Positions 39,830-53,250 of a DNA stretch of 64,000 nt are shown one piece after another. Where the stretch lies: positions 558,001 through 622,000 of the forward strand of contig JADNRZ010000021.1 of the NCBI GenBank assembly GCA_015501605.1, in the 5' to 3' direction. The DNA is from Panaeolus papilionaceus. Taxonomy: Eukaryota > Basidiomycota > Agaricomycetes > Agaricales. The notes under the pieces were generated by a model. The model saw only the letters and a program-made list of their open reading frames with translations. It was not told the origin of the DNA and did not search any database. The translations under genes were made by a program, and so were the position numbers. Within the stretch, counting starts at the first letter, position 1; every line of letters begins with the position of its first letter.

Positions 39830-40759
39830 TTTCGCGTGGTGCCATAGCCACGTCATGATCGAGCTGATGAGTGATTGAGACAATGTATACTACGGCACTG
39901 TTGTCCCGACAGTGAATCAGCGCCTAGCAAAATCACATCGTCTGATCAAGAATACATTGTTCGTGATATGTAGTGTAAGTTGAGCGTAACGCAATGATAA
40001 TGTAAGCACTCAACCACAAGAAAAGGGTCGGTAGAAAACGTCACCCCGACATCGATAGAGCCCCCAGTTTTCCCCTCTGGTTCTTTTCAGAAGTGCAGTG
40101 ACTTGGCAGAATTTATGATAGGAATAATCAAGTTAAGGGCGAAAAAAAGGGTAAAAGTTAGACGTGAAGCGCATTGTACGAACTCGCTGCAGTCGAAACC
40201 ACCACCATCAGACACGAAACACAATGACACCACCCGTGTGGGTGTTGAGGATTATCAACATTGGCGGTGCGTTGATCAAGGGACCTCCGTTGAGTGGGTT
40301 GGGCATGAGTAATGACGCAAACGGGTCTGAAAAGGCAGGGATGAACAGAGTGGGTGAAATACATAGGAAGAACAAGAGAGAAAACGGAGAGAAGAAACCA
40401 AGGGCGATCCAGATTATCCGGTCCAAAGACAAGGCCAGGATCGGGAGGGTAATAAAAATACCGTCGGTTCAACACGAACATGCTGTATGAGAGCCGGCCC
40501 ACATCTGGTTCGTCAATCTTCGATGTTTTACTTTATAGAGAGTATGACACAGAAGAAGTGATATCAGCGTTAAACAGTAGTCGAAAGAAGAGAAAGGGGT
40601 GCAACGAAAGCACTCCGCCAACTGAAATGCAAGCGACGACAAAAGAGCACAACAGGAGAAAGCGCTTTGCAATTTCTACCCCTCCCATATGTCTCCGCTA
40701 TTACAATAGGCGAAGAATATGTGAGCATGGAGTGATTGAAGGCGACAACGGATTAAACG
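39830..40759. other. Spacer between units A and B
   Basis: Unique to this site. A minus-strand frame at 40208-40432 has a hydrophobic stretch (IIWIALGFFSPFSLLFFLCI) that could be a membrane segment, but it overlaps a longer frame and has no other support. Confidence 0.25.
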
Positions 40760-40886
40760 CAAGAATGGGGATAACCAGAGGGTCAGGATGAAAAAGACAG
40801 GGAAAAAGGTAGGGGACGGGGTATCTTAGACTGCTGTAAAATTGGATAATAAAGAGAAGCGGGAAACTTGTCTATGTTCAATGTAA

Positions 40887-41588
40887 GTTGATGAGCAGCG
40901 CGCTCACCTGAACCCGTAACCCACCTTTTTCGCTTTTTCACCATCACGCATGCACGCGCTCCTAATCACGACGCTTACCCATCCCGGTTATCACGGCTTT
41001 GTCACCAATTCACGGCGCTATCGCATAACTACAAGCGTTGCTCGTTAGCATTACCATCAGCCGCCACAACACCAAAAGGATAGCCCGACCAACATACCTT
41101 GCAACAGCGCACCTCATGATGCATACAGGCGTTAAGTCCGTTTACTTCATCATTTTCGTTAACATTTACCCTCGTTTTTATATTCCAACTCCCGTTTCCC
41201 CTCACTTCACCCCTCCCCTTTACCATTTATAGTTTATTTCTTTTGTTTCAAATCCTTTCATGTGCGCTGCAGCGCTTTCTTAATTCGTTTCAAACCCCCC
41301 TAGTTAGTAGTATAGCTCCGATTCGAGCATGTACATAGTCTAGGAGGCTTCGTAAAAATACAACAGCTCATTTCATGCCCACATTTCGAACCTCTAAGTT
41401 TTAGTCTCACATATAAGTCCTAGGAAGCGTCGTCTGCTTCAAATATCTGTTTATTCTATCGCTACGAAGGTCTAGTCAACTACGGAAACACCTACACGCA
41501 CCCTCAGAGCGACTCTTGCGACGTTGACCTCACTCCGGTCATCAGTGTGATTTGTTTACGCACCTGAAGACGTCGCACGCACATCAAA
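40887..41588. other. Insertion of about 700 bp present only in unit B
   Basis: In unit A the sequence runs directly from ATGTAA to GTGACTGA; in B the same words are separated by this block. I see no inverted ends, LTR, poly-A tail or clear target duplication, so its nature is open; it could be an unrecognised element, or A and C may share a deletion. Confidence 0.45.
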
Positions 41589-44500
41589 GTGACTGAACGA
41601 CGGTGTACGGTTTTATTTTTGAGAGTAATCATTGGTGATGTGACGAGTTGCACATGACGTGACGTGTGGCGGTGATCACGGTTCGTTGTCAACCAGCTCC
41701 CTTGGTTTTGACCACGTAGGCCACACTCAGAATCACTCACAAACGGCTTTCTCTGCCCTCATCATCACCCTTATAGATAATTCTCGATATTCTGGCACTT
41801 TTTTGCTCAGAATCGGTTGTTTGTATCACGCCGTTGTATTCTGACTAGTTCTATGACATTGACGGTATGTCTCCTTTCCTTCCTCACTCTTTCGCCCTCC
41901 ATTGAATACACGTCCTTTGCTAAATATTATCTAGATATTCGATAAACCTTTCATATTCATCGTTGCTGTATCTCAATCCTAACATAATGTTAACCACCGC
42001 TCTCTTTCCGCCGCCGTGTCACTTCCAGACTCAAAAACTCGAATACTCTGAATCGTCGACGTAGAGATACCACTGTCCCGACTTCCAACCCACGTACTAC
42101 CACGTCATATGTGCACCAGTCGCATCCGCTTCCAATTCCGCCCAGGGTATAATATGGAGGGTCAATAAGAGGGAGGTGAGGATAACGAGCGGTATGTTTC
42201 TATTCTTGGTCGCGTTTCCTTTTGGTTACTTTGCTGTTGCTATTCTCTATTCGTTTTCTCATCGTTCTCTTTCGCTTTTGGTCTGCTCCTTACCTCTGCA
42301 TTCATATCCATTTCTTTATTCGATCGCTGCTGTTTTTTCTTTCTTCCTTTCCATCGTGCTCGTGCGGTAAACCCGACACCATATTCATCCCAACACGAGG
42401 CGATGTAGGCGTCCTAAAGCCTTGCGTCTATTGTCCCACATTCATGCGCTAAACTATTCAGCCTGGCCTCGTGGAGTTCTAATCATGGTCATCCTCGTTC
42501 CCAACCCTTGAACGTGCCCGTTCTGGTCCTATTAATCTTACACCCTCCCTCGTGTCTGAAGGACACACCCCTCAATCCGGGATCATCCTTATTTTTCTAC
42601 TGGAGGTCCGGATCTTGATCTACCCAACGTTGCCGTCCCACTCATTCAATTACATTACACACCGCTACCCCAGCTCGCTTTCCTTCCGTTTCCCTCCTAT
42701 ATTGCCATGTTTATCTCTTCTGCCATTCCATTTGTTTCTATTGGTAGAGTGTGAGGTGGGCCTTCGGACCCTGTTGTGGAAGTTGGATGGAGTGGAACGG
42801 ATGATTTTGGCGCCCGATGTACGATTTCTTTCGTGTTTTCATTTCCCTGGTTGTTATCCTTCTCGTCTGTTTCGAGCTCTCGTTTTTCTCATTTTCAGAA
42901 ACTCGCGATTTCCTCAAAGAGAATGCTGGAATGATGCTTTCTTTACTCAGATTCTCATTTCTTGACCTGCTGGCGATGGCAGTAGCATTTCATGGGAAGA
43001 GCTGCTCCAGGGACGCGGAAATGAAGAATTGCCGAAGACGTTGAAGCAACACCCTGCAGCTCAGCGTGGGGTCATGGCCGTGTTGATGTCATTGAGCTGG
43101 CTTGTGGGATGGATGGTCTTCGTTCGTTATTCCCCCGTCTTTCTCTTTCATCGTTTCCTTCGTCATTTTACCTTGTTTTTTGCTTCAATTTCTCTGTCAA
43201 TTCGTTGTTTCTGAATCTTTCATTCTCTATCCCCTTCAACTCGTTCTTCACGACGCTCTTCAATACTTTCACGAATACTGACATACGTTCGCCTCTGTCC
43301 ACCCAGATCGTTCACCCACCAGTAGCATCCCCCTCATCGGCTCATCCCCATATCATCTTATAGCCCCAGGATCGTGATCCCGCTCAACCATCGGCTCAGG
43401 TCCAACTCGTCAGACTGTCCCTCTGTTATCATGAACTCATCCGCACCCCTCCTCGTACGCTCACCAGTACTGCCAAGATTCTTTGGAATCGTCGCCACTT
43501 GGTCAACCGACAGGCTACCTGTCCACGATCTCTGAGAACGGCCGCATACACGGCGTCTTTAAGCCGGAGTTCGAGCGCGAATACAAGAGAACTTGGGACG
43601 TGAAGGACCACGGGCAAATCTATCACCCTCAACCCCCTCGTCTTATACTATCGCTCAACGCCGCTCCATGCCACAGTCCTCAGTCTCCTCGTACGCCCCG
43701 TCACACCTCCACGCCAAACGCGTATGAATTCTATGCCTCACGCACCACCATCACGCCTTCCCGTACTCCAAGCGCCCCTTGCCTCATCTCACCCTCATCG
43801 CCTGCGCCTTTCAACTCCTGCTTCTGAGGCGGATACGGAGCAGTTGTGGGTGGTGTCATTCCTGCTGCTGGGCAATGAAGCGGGCTGCCGCAGGAGATTA
43901 GGAGGGCGTGGGTTGCATTTGTGTTGTCGCAGACTGATGGATCGCGTCTGAGTGGGTACGGAGGGTGCTAGGGGCATGGGGAGAATTCGTCCGGATGTTG
44001 TGAGGGAAGGGGAGCGGACGAAGATGCGGGGACGATGATACGGAGTCTGGCGTTAGGGACTACGATGAGTAACGTTTCGTCGAAGCCGAGTGTGGCGAAG
44101 GGGGATGTGGTGAGACAGGAGATAGGAGAGCGTGTTGGTGTTGGGGTATGATCGGGGAAGGGGTGACGATGTGCGATTGCGGCTGTTGGGAATTGAAGTT
44201 ATCCTTGACGTTCGTTTCAGTATCGGAGAGGTCTTGGGGAACGTCGTGAAAGAGAGTCGGAGTAAGGAGCTGGAGAGGGAGCGGCAAGACGAGAAGGAGA
44301 GGAAGACGAAACGGGAAGTCCAAATCACCAGCGTATGCCTTTTGAAAGACCCGAGTCGGATGGCTTCGGGCCATGCGAGAGCGCATGGAAGAGGAGTGGA
44401 TTGAATTCGTCTTTTTTTCATGGACGCTTCGCGTTGGGTTGCTTTCCGAGCACATCATCTCAACTCCCGTTTCTTTCTTGACTACTAAAATATTTTGATG

Positions 44501-45285
44501 GCCTGGAGCAGGTGACGATGTTGGGTTGCGCTATCGTTTATCGTGAATGAAGCGTTGGTTTGCTTTCGACTTGCGTCTTCTCATCTTCATTTTCTCTCCT
44601 GCTCCATTGTTTTTGTTCCATTGCTCGCAGATTCAATTTTCCTTTCTTGAACCGATGTCGTACCCCCATCTCCCACCGTTTTCGCATCCTTGTTTTCCAG
44701 CATATCAACGTGACATCCACGAGCGCATTAAAAAGCCAGCGGTTCAAGTAGAGGTTGGATCGGTGTTGGTGTACCCGTTGCATGCGCACCAGATTGTGAC
44801 TCGGAGGGTTAGTGTTGCGGGCCATGGTGCCGTGTTTTAGCCAGTACACGTATACTCGCCTCATGTATGTTGATATCATGGCGATAGCTAATAATATAAT
44901 ATAAATGTTTGGATCTCTACACATTCACGTCCCGCGCGACACGCTGCGATAAGTTCCTATTCGATGAAATCACTGCATTCATTGAGCGTGTAACAGAATG
45001 TCCTTCCATCAAAACAGGTGAAGTCCATCGACGATTCTACTACGCGGTTGCTGGTCAGAGCACCGATCGTCTTGATCTGACAACTTGGATTCACGTTCAA
45101 TGTGGCTGGCGTTCGGCACCTGATTGCCGTGACACTCACATGCCATGTCATGGATGCCTCGCGGTTCACTCATGTGCATTTCACTGTATACGGCGAGCTT
45201 GCACTTCATCATCTGCTCCCCTATACCAACTTGACTTGATACGACGACCACCCAGTTTTACACTCGCAATCATCTTACTACCAGC

Positions 45286-46858
45286 ATGGAAACTCCTCCT
45301 ACCACCAAGTACAAGGAAATTAAGGTTGTCGGCACCGTATCAGTTGAATTGATCGACCGTCTCGAGGAGGTCAGGGGCAAAGTACATCCTGCCGAAGTTA
45401 TCTTGTGAATGAATACCTCTTTTCGTATGTCCAATTTGTTATTAACCATTGTTTAGAATTTTGGGTCCTACAGGAGCGGGAAAAAGCACCGTAAGTCGCC
45501 ATCACAAGGAGATTGATTCGAGATTGATAATGCTGGGCTATAATTTCCCAGTTTATAGAAACACTGGACTCCAACAAATCCCTCAAAATATCCAGCAATC
45601 AGCTCGAAGGTTTCACGCAGTCCATAGCTCTCTACAGACTTATTAATGTGGAGTCTTATGGTGATCCGATTTATCTTGTCGATGTGCCGGGATTCGCAGA
45701 TACGAAGATATCAGAGATGAAGATCGTCTCGATGTTGAAGGATTGGATGGCAGCAGTAGAGTAAGTGTCCACCCCTCTATCAATGGAAGGGGCCTGCTAA
45801 ATATGTCTATTAGGTTGGATAATATATTCTATGTTCTGTACTTCACACCTGTCAACAACCCACGTTTGCCAGGCAGTCACCGACAGGTGCTTCGTACTTT
45901 CCAGGCTCTAACAGGTATTCGCACAGCTGAAAGTATCACTGTTGTAACAACAATGTGGGACTGTGTCTGGAACGAGACAGGAAGGAAGCGAGCCGAGGGT
46001 AATTTCATTCAACTTCAGGAAGACATATGGAGGGTATGTCTATTGTGGATATCATTCACAGTATGATCTGACCCTTTATTTCAGGGATTTGTGGACCGGG
46101 GCACAGAGATTCTCAAGTTCCGTAATACACAAGAATCAGCTTTGTCCATTCTGGATAGGGCTTTCAATCGTTATTCTGGACCTAATTTCGCCCTTGTGGG
46201 AATGGTAGGCTCTGATGCAACCCATATTCGAGACATCTCATTTGGCCCCAACCTTTACAACAACCTCCAGCAACGGATTCAAAATCTCAACATGGAAATT
46301 GCCATTGTCAAGTCTGACTTACTCGGAGCAGCAGAACAAGGCGACACACAGTTGACAGCAACACTCACTCCGCGACTTTCCGAGGCGCAAAAGCTTCTTG
46401 CGATGTTCGAGCAGGAAATGCATGAATTTGGACCGCTGCCTGTTGATGCCTCTCCGCTCCACAGTCCAACGTCACTATCACCCCAGTTGGAGATGCTTAT
46501 TTCACCCTCGCAGACACACGATGCACTCTTATTCGCACCTCCTCTAAATGCCACTCGAATTGTGGATCCAACATCAGAAGAATCCAGGGACCAAGTACAG
46601 GAGCCAGCATCGCAAACACCTGTCCTCGTTCTTCCTGCTACGCACCCATCCGACCCTGTTCATCACCAACTGCTTATGATTCCTCAAGTGGACGCTTCTC
46701 ATGCTCCCCACATGTCCATTTCTCTGCCAGAAGAGCAAATTGTTGACCCTATTTCGATTCAGTCAAACACCAACAGTCTTCGCAGAGCAAGGCTCACCAG
46801 AGTTGTGGAGTGGATGAAGAGGTGGATCAGGAAGTTGCGCGAGCGTCTGCATAATTGA
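45286..46858 (+). CDS. GIMAP/AIG1-like P-loop GTPase, copy B (longest)
   Basis: Exons 45286-45404, 45457-45490, 45552-45760, 45814-46033 and 46085-46858 (phases 2,0,2,0) give 451 aa. G1 is GPTGAGKS (residues 43-50), G3 is D95 in VDVPGF, and TTMWD lies at 166-170. The helical region (NLYNNLQQRIQNL, LSEAQKLLAMFEQEMHE) is shared with A and C. Copy B then has about 130 extra residues rich in Pro/Ser/Thr before the common basic end (RVVEWMKRWIRKLRERL). A and C lack most of this linker. The order of splice sites is identical in all three copies, so they arose by duplication of one gene. Which copies are expressed cannot be told. Confidence 0.88.
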
Positions 46859-47252
46859 TTTATCTACTTGGTGCGTCTGATGTTTCATGATGTTAGAGAG
46901 TTGCTAAAGCGCGACGAGCAGCACTTGGTTCTCTTCACCTCCCGTTCGTTGATGAAGGTACAATTTCTTTCCCTGTTATTCTATTTCTTGTTCTTTCTTG
47001 TGATATTTTTCAATCGTGTTTCGTAGCACTAGCGCCCACCTTTCCTTTCTCTCAATGACCACTCTTACGTATCCATACCATCTCTACAAGCTTGTTCTGT
47101 ATGATATATTTATTCAATCGCGACAGTAATTCTCATACCTTTGGGCCTTGTCCGATTGATTCTATCGATTTTTCAATAAACGCAGCATGAAGGCGAAGGA
47201 GAACTTAACTGCGGAAGCACAGGAATAGGCTCGGGTGACATAAATCTGATGG

Positions 47253-47440
47253 GATTGGAGCGGCAGACTCAGAGGACAATGCACAACACGATGCCATTCG
47301 GGTTTCACAACTGACAAGATGCAGAAACAGTTTGCGGTGTTCGAATGTGGGATGCACGAGTTTGGATCACCCCCTGTGACACCTGGGCCTAGGACTCTTG
47401 ATATTTTCGCAAGACTCGCGTTCGTGTTAGGAGACTGCAT
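47253..47440 (+). pseudogene. Frameshifted GTPase C-terminal relic, unit B tail
   Basis: Near-identical in DNA to 39413-39600 and broken in the same way, with the same CACCCCCTGTGACACCTGGG end. Confidence 0.5.
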
Positions 47441-48059
47441 AAGCGTATTGATGACAGATTTACCTGGTGTGTCGGTAGTTTCATGATGCTAGAGCGTCGC
47501 TCATAGGTGTTCAGTTCTCATGTATCTTTCTTCTCTCGTTCTACGTGAGCCTACAATATACCTTTCTCAGGTTGACTCTTTGAATCCTTATTTTTTCGAT
47601 CGGATGGTTTTCGTTCCTTGCTATAGCGCGAGCACTTCACCATTCCCTTCATTCCACCGTCCTACCTACATACCAGCTATACAACCTTTTTCCATCTGTT
47701 CAATGTAATCAACATTCCCAGGACTAATATTGAGACTCGACTCATGACATCCCTTGCTTGTCGTGTTTTTTCATTTCAATAGTATAATCTTCTTCCACCA
47801 CATCGTTTTACATTGGTTCCTTCGTGGTACTGACATGCAAGCTGGTGAACTCTAATGGCGAACTGTGAGTCTGGAGGCTTATCGGTTCTCATACTCAGTC
47901 ATCGCATAGCAAACCGGGTCGTAAGCGCATCAGGTAGGTTAATCGAATGCCACCCATACCTGGCTCATCGATTCTCAATACTCGACTTTGGAAGGAAAAT
48001 TGTGTTGAGAAATAGGATAGAAGCGCTGATGAGAGGAGAGAGAACAACAGTAACTACAG

Positions 48060-51000
48060 ATGGGGATAACCAGATGGTGAGGATGAAAATGAAAGGGAAA
48101 AAGAGGCGATGGCGTATCTTAGACTGCTGGAAAAATTGGATAATGAAGAGAAGTGAGCAACTTGTCTATGTTCAATGTGAGCCATTGTGAGGAGCTGAAC
48201 GACGGTGTTATGATCTTATTTTGGAGAGTTGATGATAAGATGCTTTGGTGACGTGACGGGTTGCACCTGACGTGACGTGTGGCGGTGGTTATGGTTAGTT
48301 GTCCTCATTACTGATCGTCTCCCTTGGTTTTGACCACCTAGGAATCTCAATGGCAGACTCAGACTCACTCAAGAACTGCTTTCTCTGCTCTCGTGTTTCT
48401 CTTCTTCATCATCCTTATTGCTAATTCTCGATATTCTGGCACCTTTTGCTCAGAATTGGTTGTTTGTATCACGCGATCGTATTTTGACTAATTCCCCAAC
48501 ATGGATGGCATGTCGTTTTCTCTTCCTCACTCTTCCGCTGAATACACGTTCTTTCCTGACTATTATCTAGATATTCAATACCCTCCATATTCATTATTTA
48601 TGTATCTCAACAGCAATCCCCACTCTCTTTCCACCGCCATGTCACTTCCAGACTCAAACCCGAACACTGGTTGACGTAGAGATACCACCGTCTTGACTAC
48701 CACCCCACATACGGCCACGTCATCCGCGCACTAGAATTGCGACCCAGATAGGCCGCATTGCCTTCCAAGTTCGCCAAGTGTGTCTCAAAACGTAGAGAGT
48801 ATATGGATTGGGAGTGCGAAGCGGAGGGATGTGAGAATAATGAGTGGTATGTTTCTATTCTTAGTCGTTTTATTTTCGTTAATTCACGCCTGCTCTTCTC
48901 TATCTGTTTCCTCATTGTTCTCTTTCGCCACTGCTCTGCTCCTTACCTCTGCGTTCATATCCATTCCTTCATTCGACCGCTGCTGTTTTTTCTTTCTTCC
49001 CTTTCTGTCATGCTCGTGCGGTAAACCCCACACCGTATTTATCGCAACTCAAGGCGACGCTAAGGGTTCTAAAGCCCTGCGTCTATTGTCCCACATTCGT
49101 GTGGGATGTCTTGACGCTAAATATTCAACCTGGCCTTGTGGAGTTCCATTTATGGTCCTTCTTATTCTTAAGCCCTGAACGTGCCGGTTCTGGTCCTATT
49201 AAAGTTACACCCTCCCCCCGTGTCCCAAGGACACAACCCTCAATCCGGGATCACCCTTATTCTTCTGCTCGAAGTCCAGATCTTGATCTACCTAATGTCG
49301 CTGTCCCGCTCATTCAATTACCTTAAACGCCCCTACCCCATTTCGATTTCCCTCTGTTACCCTCGTATGATGTAATATTTTTTTCTTCTGCCTTTCCATT
49401 CGTTTCTGTTGGTAGATTGTGGGTTTGGCATTCGTTCCCTGTTTTGGATGCCAGATGAAATGGAATGGGTGGTTTTGTTGCCCGATGTACTATATCTTCC
49501 ATGTCGTCATTGCGCCATCTGTAATCCTTCTCGTCCATCTCGAGCTCTTGTGTTTCTCCTTTCCAGCACCTTGCGATCACCCTAACGAGAACGCTGGCAT
49601 GCGCCTATGCTTCGTTTACTCGTATTCACCTTTCTTGACCTGCTGGCGAAAGCAGCAGCTATGCATGGGAAACGCTGCTCCGGGGACGTATGAATGTGAA
49701 ATGGATCAGCCGAGGACGTTAAAGTGATGCGCTGCAGGATAGCACGAGGTCATGGTGTTGGGGCCATCGAGCTAGCTTGTGGGATGGATGGTCGTTGTTC
49801 GTCTTTCTCCCATCATTCTCTTTCATCGTTTTCTCCATCCTTTTATTCTTCTTTTCTGCTTCAATTTCCGTTTCAATTCGTTCTTTACGACACTCTTCGA
49901 TACTTTCACGATTACTGACATGCTTTCATCTTTGTATCCACCCAGATAGTGTCCTTGTTCCATATCACCACCCACATCGGCTCATCCTCATATTGTCTTA
50001 TAGCCCCAGGTTCGTGATCCCGCCCAACTATCGGCTCAGGCTCAAATCGTCAGGCTGTCCCTCTGCCATCACGGACTCAGCCTCACTCCTCCTTGTACGG
50101 TCACCAGTACAGCCAAGATTTTTTGTAATTGTCTCCACTTGGTCAACCAACAGGATACCTGTGTCCGATCTCTCAGAACGGCCGCAAACGCGGTGTCTCT
50201 GAGTAGGAGTTCCAGCGCGAATATGAGAGAACTTGGGATGTGAGGGACCACGGGCAAATCTATCGCTCCACACTGCTCCATATCACAGTCCTCAGTCTCC
50301 TTGTACGCACCGTCACGTCTCTTCCTCGCCAAACACATGTAAACTCTATGCCTCACGCGCCACCACCGCGTCTTGTCGTACTACAATCGCCCCTAGCCTC
50401 ATCTCACCTCCTTCGCCTGCGCCTTTCAACTCTTGTTTCTGAGGCGGATATGGAGCAGTCGTGGGTGGTGTCATCCCTGATGCTAGGCGATGAAGCGGGC
50501 TGGCGCAGGAGATGAGGAGCACGAGATTCGGTTGGTGTTATCGCTGACTCATGGATCGCGCCAGAGTGGGTACGGAGGGGGCCAGGGGTATGGGGAGAAT
50601 CCGTCCCAATCCGTCCCGGTGTGGTGAAGGAAAGGGAGCGGACGAAGATGCGGGGACGATGATACGGAGTCTGGCGTCAGGGACTACGATGAGTAACATT
50701 TCGTCTAAGCCGAGTGTGGCGAAGGGGGATGTGATGAGATAGGAGATAGGAGAGCGTGTTGGTGTTGGGGTCTGATCGGGGAAGGGTGAGGATATACAAT
50801 TGCGGAAACCTGTTGGGAGTTGAGGAGGTTCTTGACATTCGCTTTAGTGTCGGACAGGCCTTGCAGAACGACGTGAAAAAGAGTCGGTGTAAGGAGTGGG
50901 AGCGGGAGCGGCAAGGCGAGAGGGAGAGGAAGATGGGAGGTTTGAATCACCAGCGTTTGATTGCTGAAAGAACCAAGTTGGATGACTTTGGATCATGCGT

Positions 51001-53250
51001 GAGCGCATGGGCGAGGCCGTCCTTGAGTTCATCGTTTCTTCATGGATGCGCCGCGTCGGGTTCCTTTCGCAGCGCATCATGTCAAGTCCCGTTTCTTTCT
51101 TGAACACTGACATTCTTTTGATGGCGTGGAGGGGGTGATATAAGTGGCTTGGTTTGCCTTTGATCGTGATTGGACCGTCATTTCTTATACCTTGCGTCGT
51201 TTCAACATCATTTTCTCCCCCGCCTTCCGGTCCTCGTTCCGTTTTTCGCCCCCGGTTTTTTTTGTACGAACGGAAGTCATAGCTCGTCGCCGCTCCCATG
51301 GATCTCACCGCTTCGTTCTGTAGGATACTGATGTGACATCCACGAGCGCATTAACAAGCCTGCGGAAGTAGAGGTTGGATCGGTGTTGGTGTACTCGTCG
51401 CATGCGCACCAGATTGTGACTCGGAGGGTTAGGATCGCTGGCCATGGCGCCATGTTTTAGCCGTTACATTTATACTCCCCTCATGCGCGTTGATGTTATG
51501 GCGATAGCTAATAATATAATATCAATGTTTGCATGTCTACACATTCACGTCCCGCGCGACACACTGCGATAAGTTCTTATCCGATGAAATCACCTCATCC
51601 ATTCAAAATGTTACAGAGTTTCCTTCCATCAAAACCAGTGTAGCTCATCCACACCTCAATGACGTGTTTGCTGGTCGGCGCACCGATCGTCTTGATCTGA
51701 CAATTTGGATTCACGTTCAATGTGGCTGGCGTTCGGCACCTGATTGCCGTGACACTCACATGCCATGTCATGGATGCCTCGCGGTTCACTCATGTGCGTT
51801 TCACCGTATATGGCGAGCTTGCACTTCATCATCTGCTCCCCTTTACCAACTTGACTTCATACGACGACCACCCAGTTTTATACTCGCAATTATCTTGCTA
51901 TCATAATGGACACTCCTACCACCGAGTACAAGCGAATCAAGGTTGTAGGCTCCGTATCAGTCAAATTGATTGACCGTCTCGAGGAGGCCAGGGGCACTCT
52001 GTACGGTCGAAGTGTTATTTTGTAAATGGATACCTCTCTCTGTATGTTCAATTTTTCATTGACCATTGTTTAGGATTTTGGGTCCCACAGGAGCGGGAAA
52101 AAGCACTGTAAGTCGCCATTACAAGGAGATTGATTCGAGATTGATAATGCTTGGCTATAATTTCCCAGTTTATAGAAGCACTGGACTCCAACAAATCCCT
52201 CCAAATTTCCAGCAACCAACTCGAAGGTTTCACACAGTCCATATCACTCTACAGTCTTATCAATGTGACGCATATAGGTCATCCAGTGTATCTCATTGAT
52301 GTGCCGGGATTCGCAGATACAAAGATATCAGAGATGAAGATTGTTTCGATGTTGAAGGATTGGATGAAAGAAGTAGGGTAATTGTCCACCCCTTTATCAA
52401 TGGAACGGGACTGCTCAACATGTCTACTAGGTTGTTTTATATATTCCATGTTCTGTATTTCACACCTGTCAACAACCCACGTTTGCCAGGCAGTCACCGA
52501 CAGGTGCTTCGTACTTTCCAGGCTCTAACAGGTGTTGACACAAGTGAAAGTATCACTGTTGTAACAACAATGTGGGACTGTGTCTGGAACGAGACTGGAA
52601 GGAAGCGGGCAGAGAGTAATTTCAATCAGCTCCGAGATGAAATATGGCAGGTAGGTGTGTTGTGGATAAAACATTATATGATCTGACTTTTTATTTCAGG
52701 AATATGTGGAGGAGGGCGCTGAGATTCTCAAATTTCACAATACACAAGAATCGGCTCTCTTCATACTGGATAAGACTTTCAGTCGTTTTTCGGTGCCCAA
52801 TTTCGCCCTTGTGGGACTGGTACGCTCTGATGTAACCCATATTCGAGAGTACTCATTTGGCTCCAACCTCTATAACAACCTCCAACAACGGATTCAAATT
52901 CTCAACACGGAAATTGCCAACATCGAGTCTGATTTACTCGGAGCTGCAGAGCAAGATGATGCTCAACTGACAGCAACACTCACTCCACGACTTTCTGAGG
53001 CAAAAAAGCTTCTTGCAATATTCAAGCAGGAGATGTTTGATTTTGGACCTCCCCTTCATGCCCCTCCAATTGACAATATGCCACACCCTCAGATGTTACA
53101 GTCCAAGCACACACACACCCCACTCACTGCTCCCACTGCTTCCATGCATCCTCAAATCAACTCGCACCGCATAGGGACATTTGATAGAGTCCTGAACTCG
53201 CTCAAGGGGTTAGGCCGGAAGTTCCACCAGCGTCGCGAGGACTGATGTGA
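48060..53250 (+). repeat. Segmental unit C (GTPase-carrying)
   Basis: It begins in homology to unit B at GGGGATAACCAGA and follows the same order of blocks, without the 700-bp insertion of B. It diverges more than A and B do from each other in the leader. The homology ends near the GTPase stop codon; the shared 3' tail of A and B is missing. Confidence 0.7.
51906..53245 (+). CDS. GIMAP/AIG1-like P-loop GTPase, copy C
   Basis: Exons 51906-52021, 52074-52107, 52169-52377, 52431-52650 and 52700-53245 (phases 2,0,2,0) give 374 aa. ILGPTGAGKST, YLIDVPGFADT and TTMWD are intact. Exon 1 is one codon shorter than in A and B. The end of the protein differs: after LSEAKKLLAIFKQEM a His/Pro/Thr-rich stretch leads to a basic end (RVLNSLKGLGRKFHQRRE) in place of the MKRWIRKL end of A and B. 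The C-terminus therefore diverges most among the copies while the G domain is kept. Confidence 0.85.

Larger units (their letters stand above)
40760..47668 (+). repeat. Segmental unit B (GTPase-carrying)
   Basis: The homology to unit C begins upstream of the shared GTATCTTAGACTGC, at GGGGATAACCAGA (about 40769). Differences from A are an insertion of about 700 bp at 40887-41588 and retention of the block near 43930-44120 that A has lost. After the GTPase gene the tail matches 39045-39828 closely and ends at CCTACCTA (47661-47668). Fragments such as SRSKELERERQDEKER (about 44255) recur in all copies, which suggests a second, decayed gene in each unit. Confidence 0.75.

Noticed and set aside
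44909..45352. 147-aa frame before GTPase copy B
   Set aside because: It overlaps the real first exon in another frame, and the equivalent regions of copies A and C do not keep it open. It is probably 5' flank or leader.
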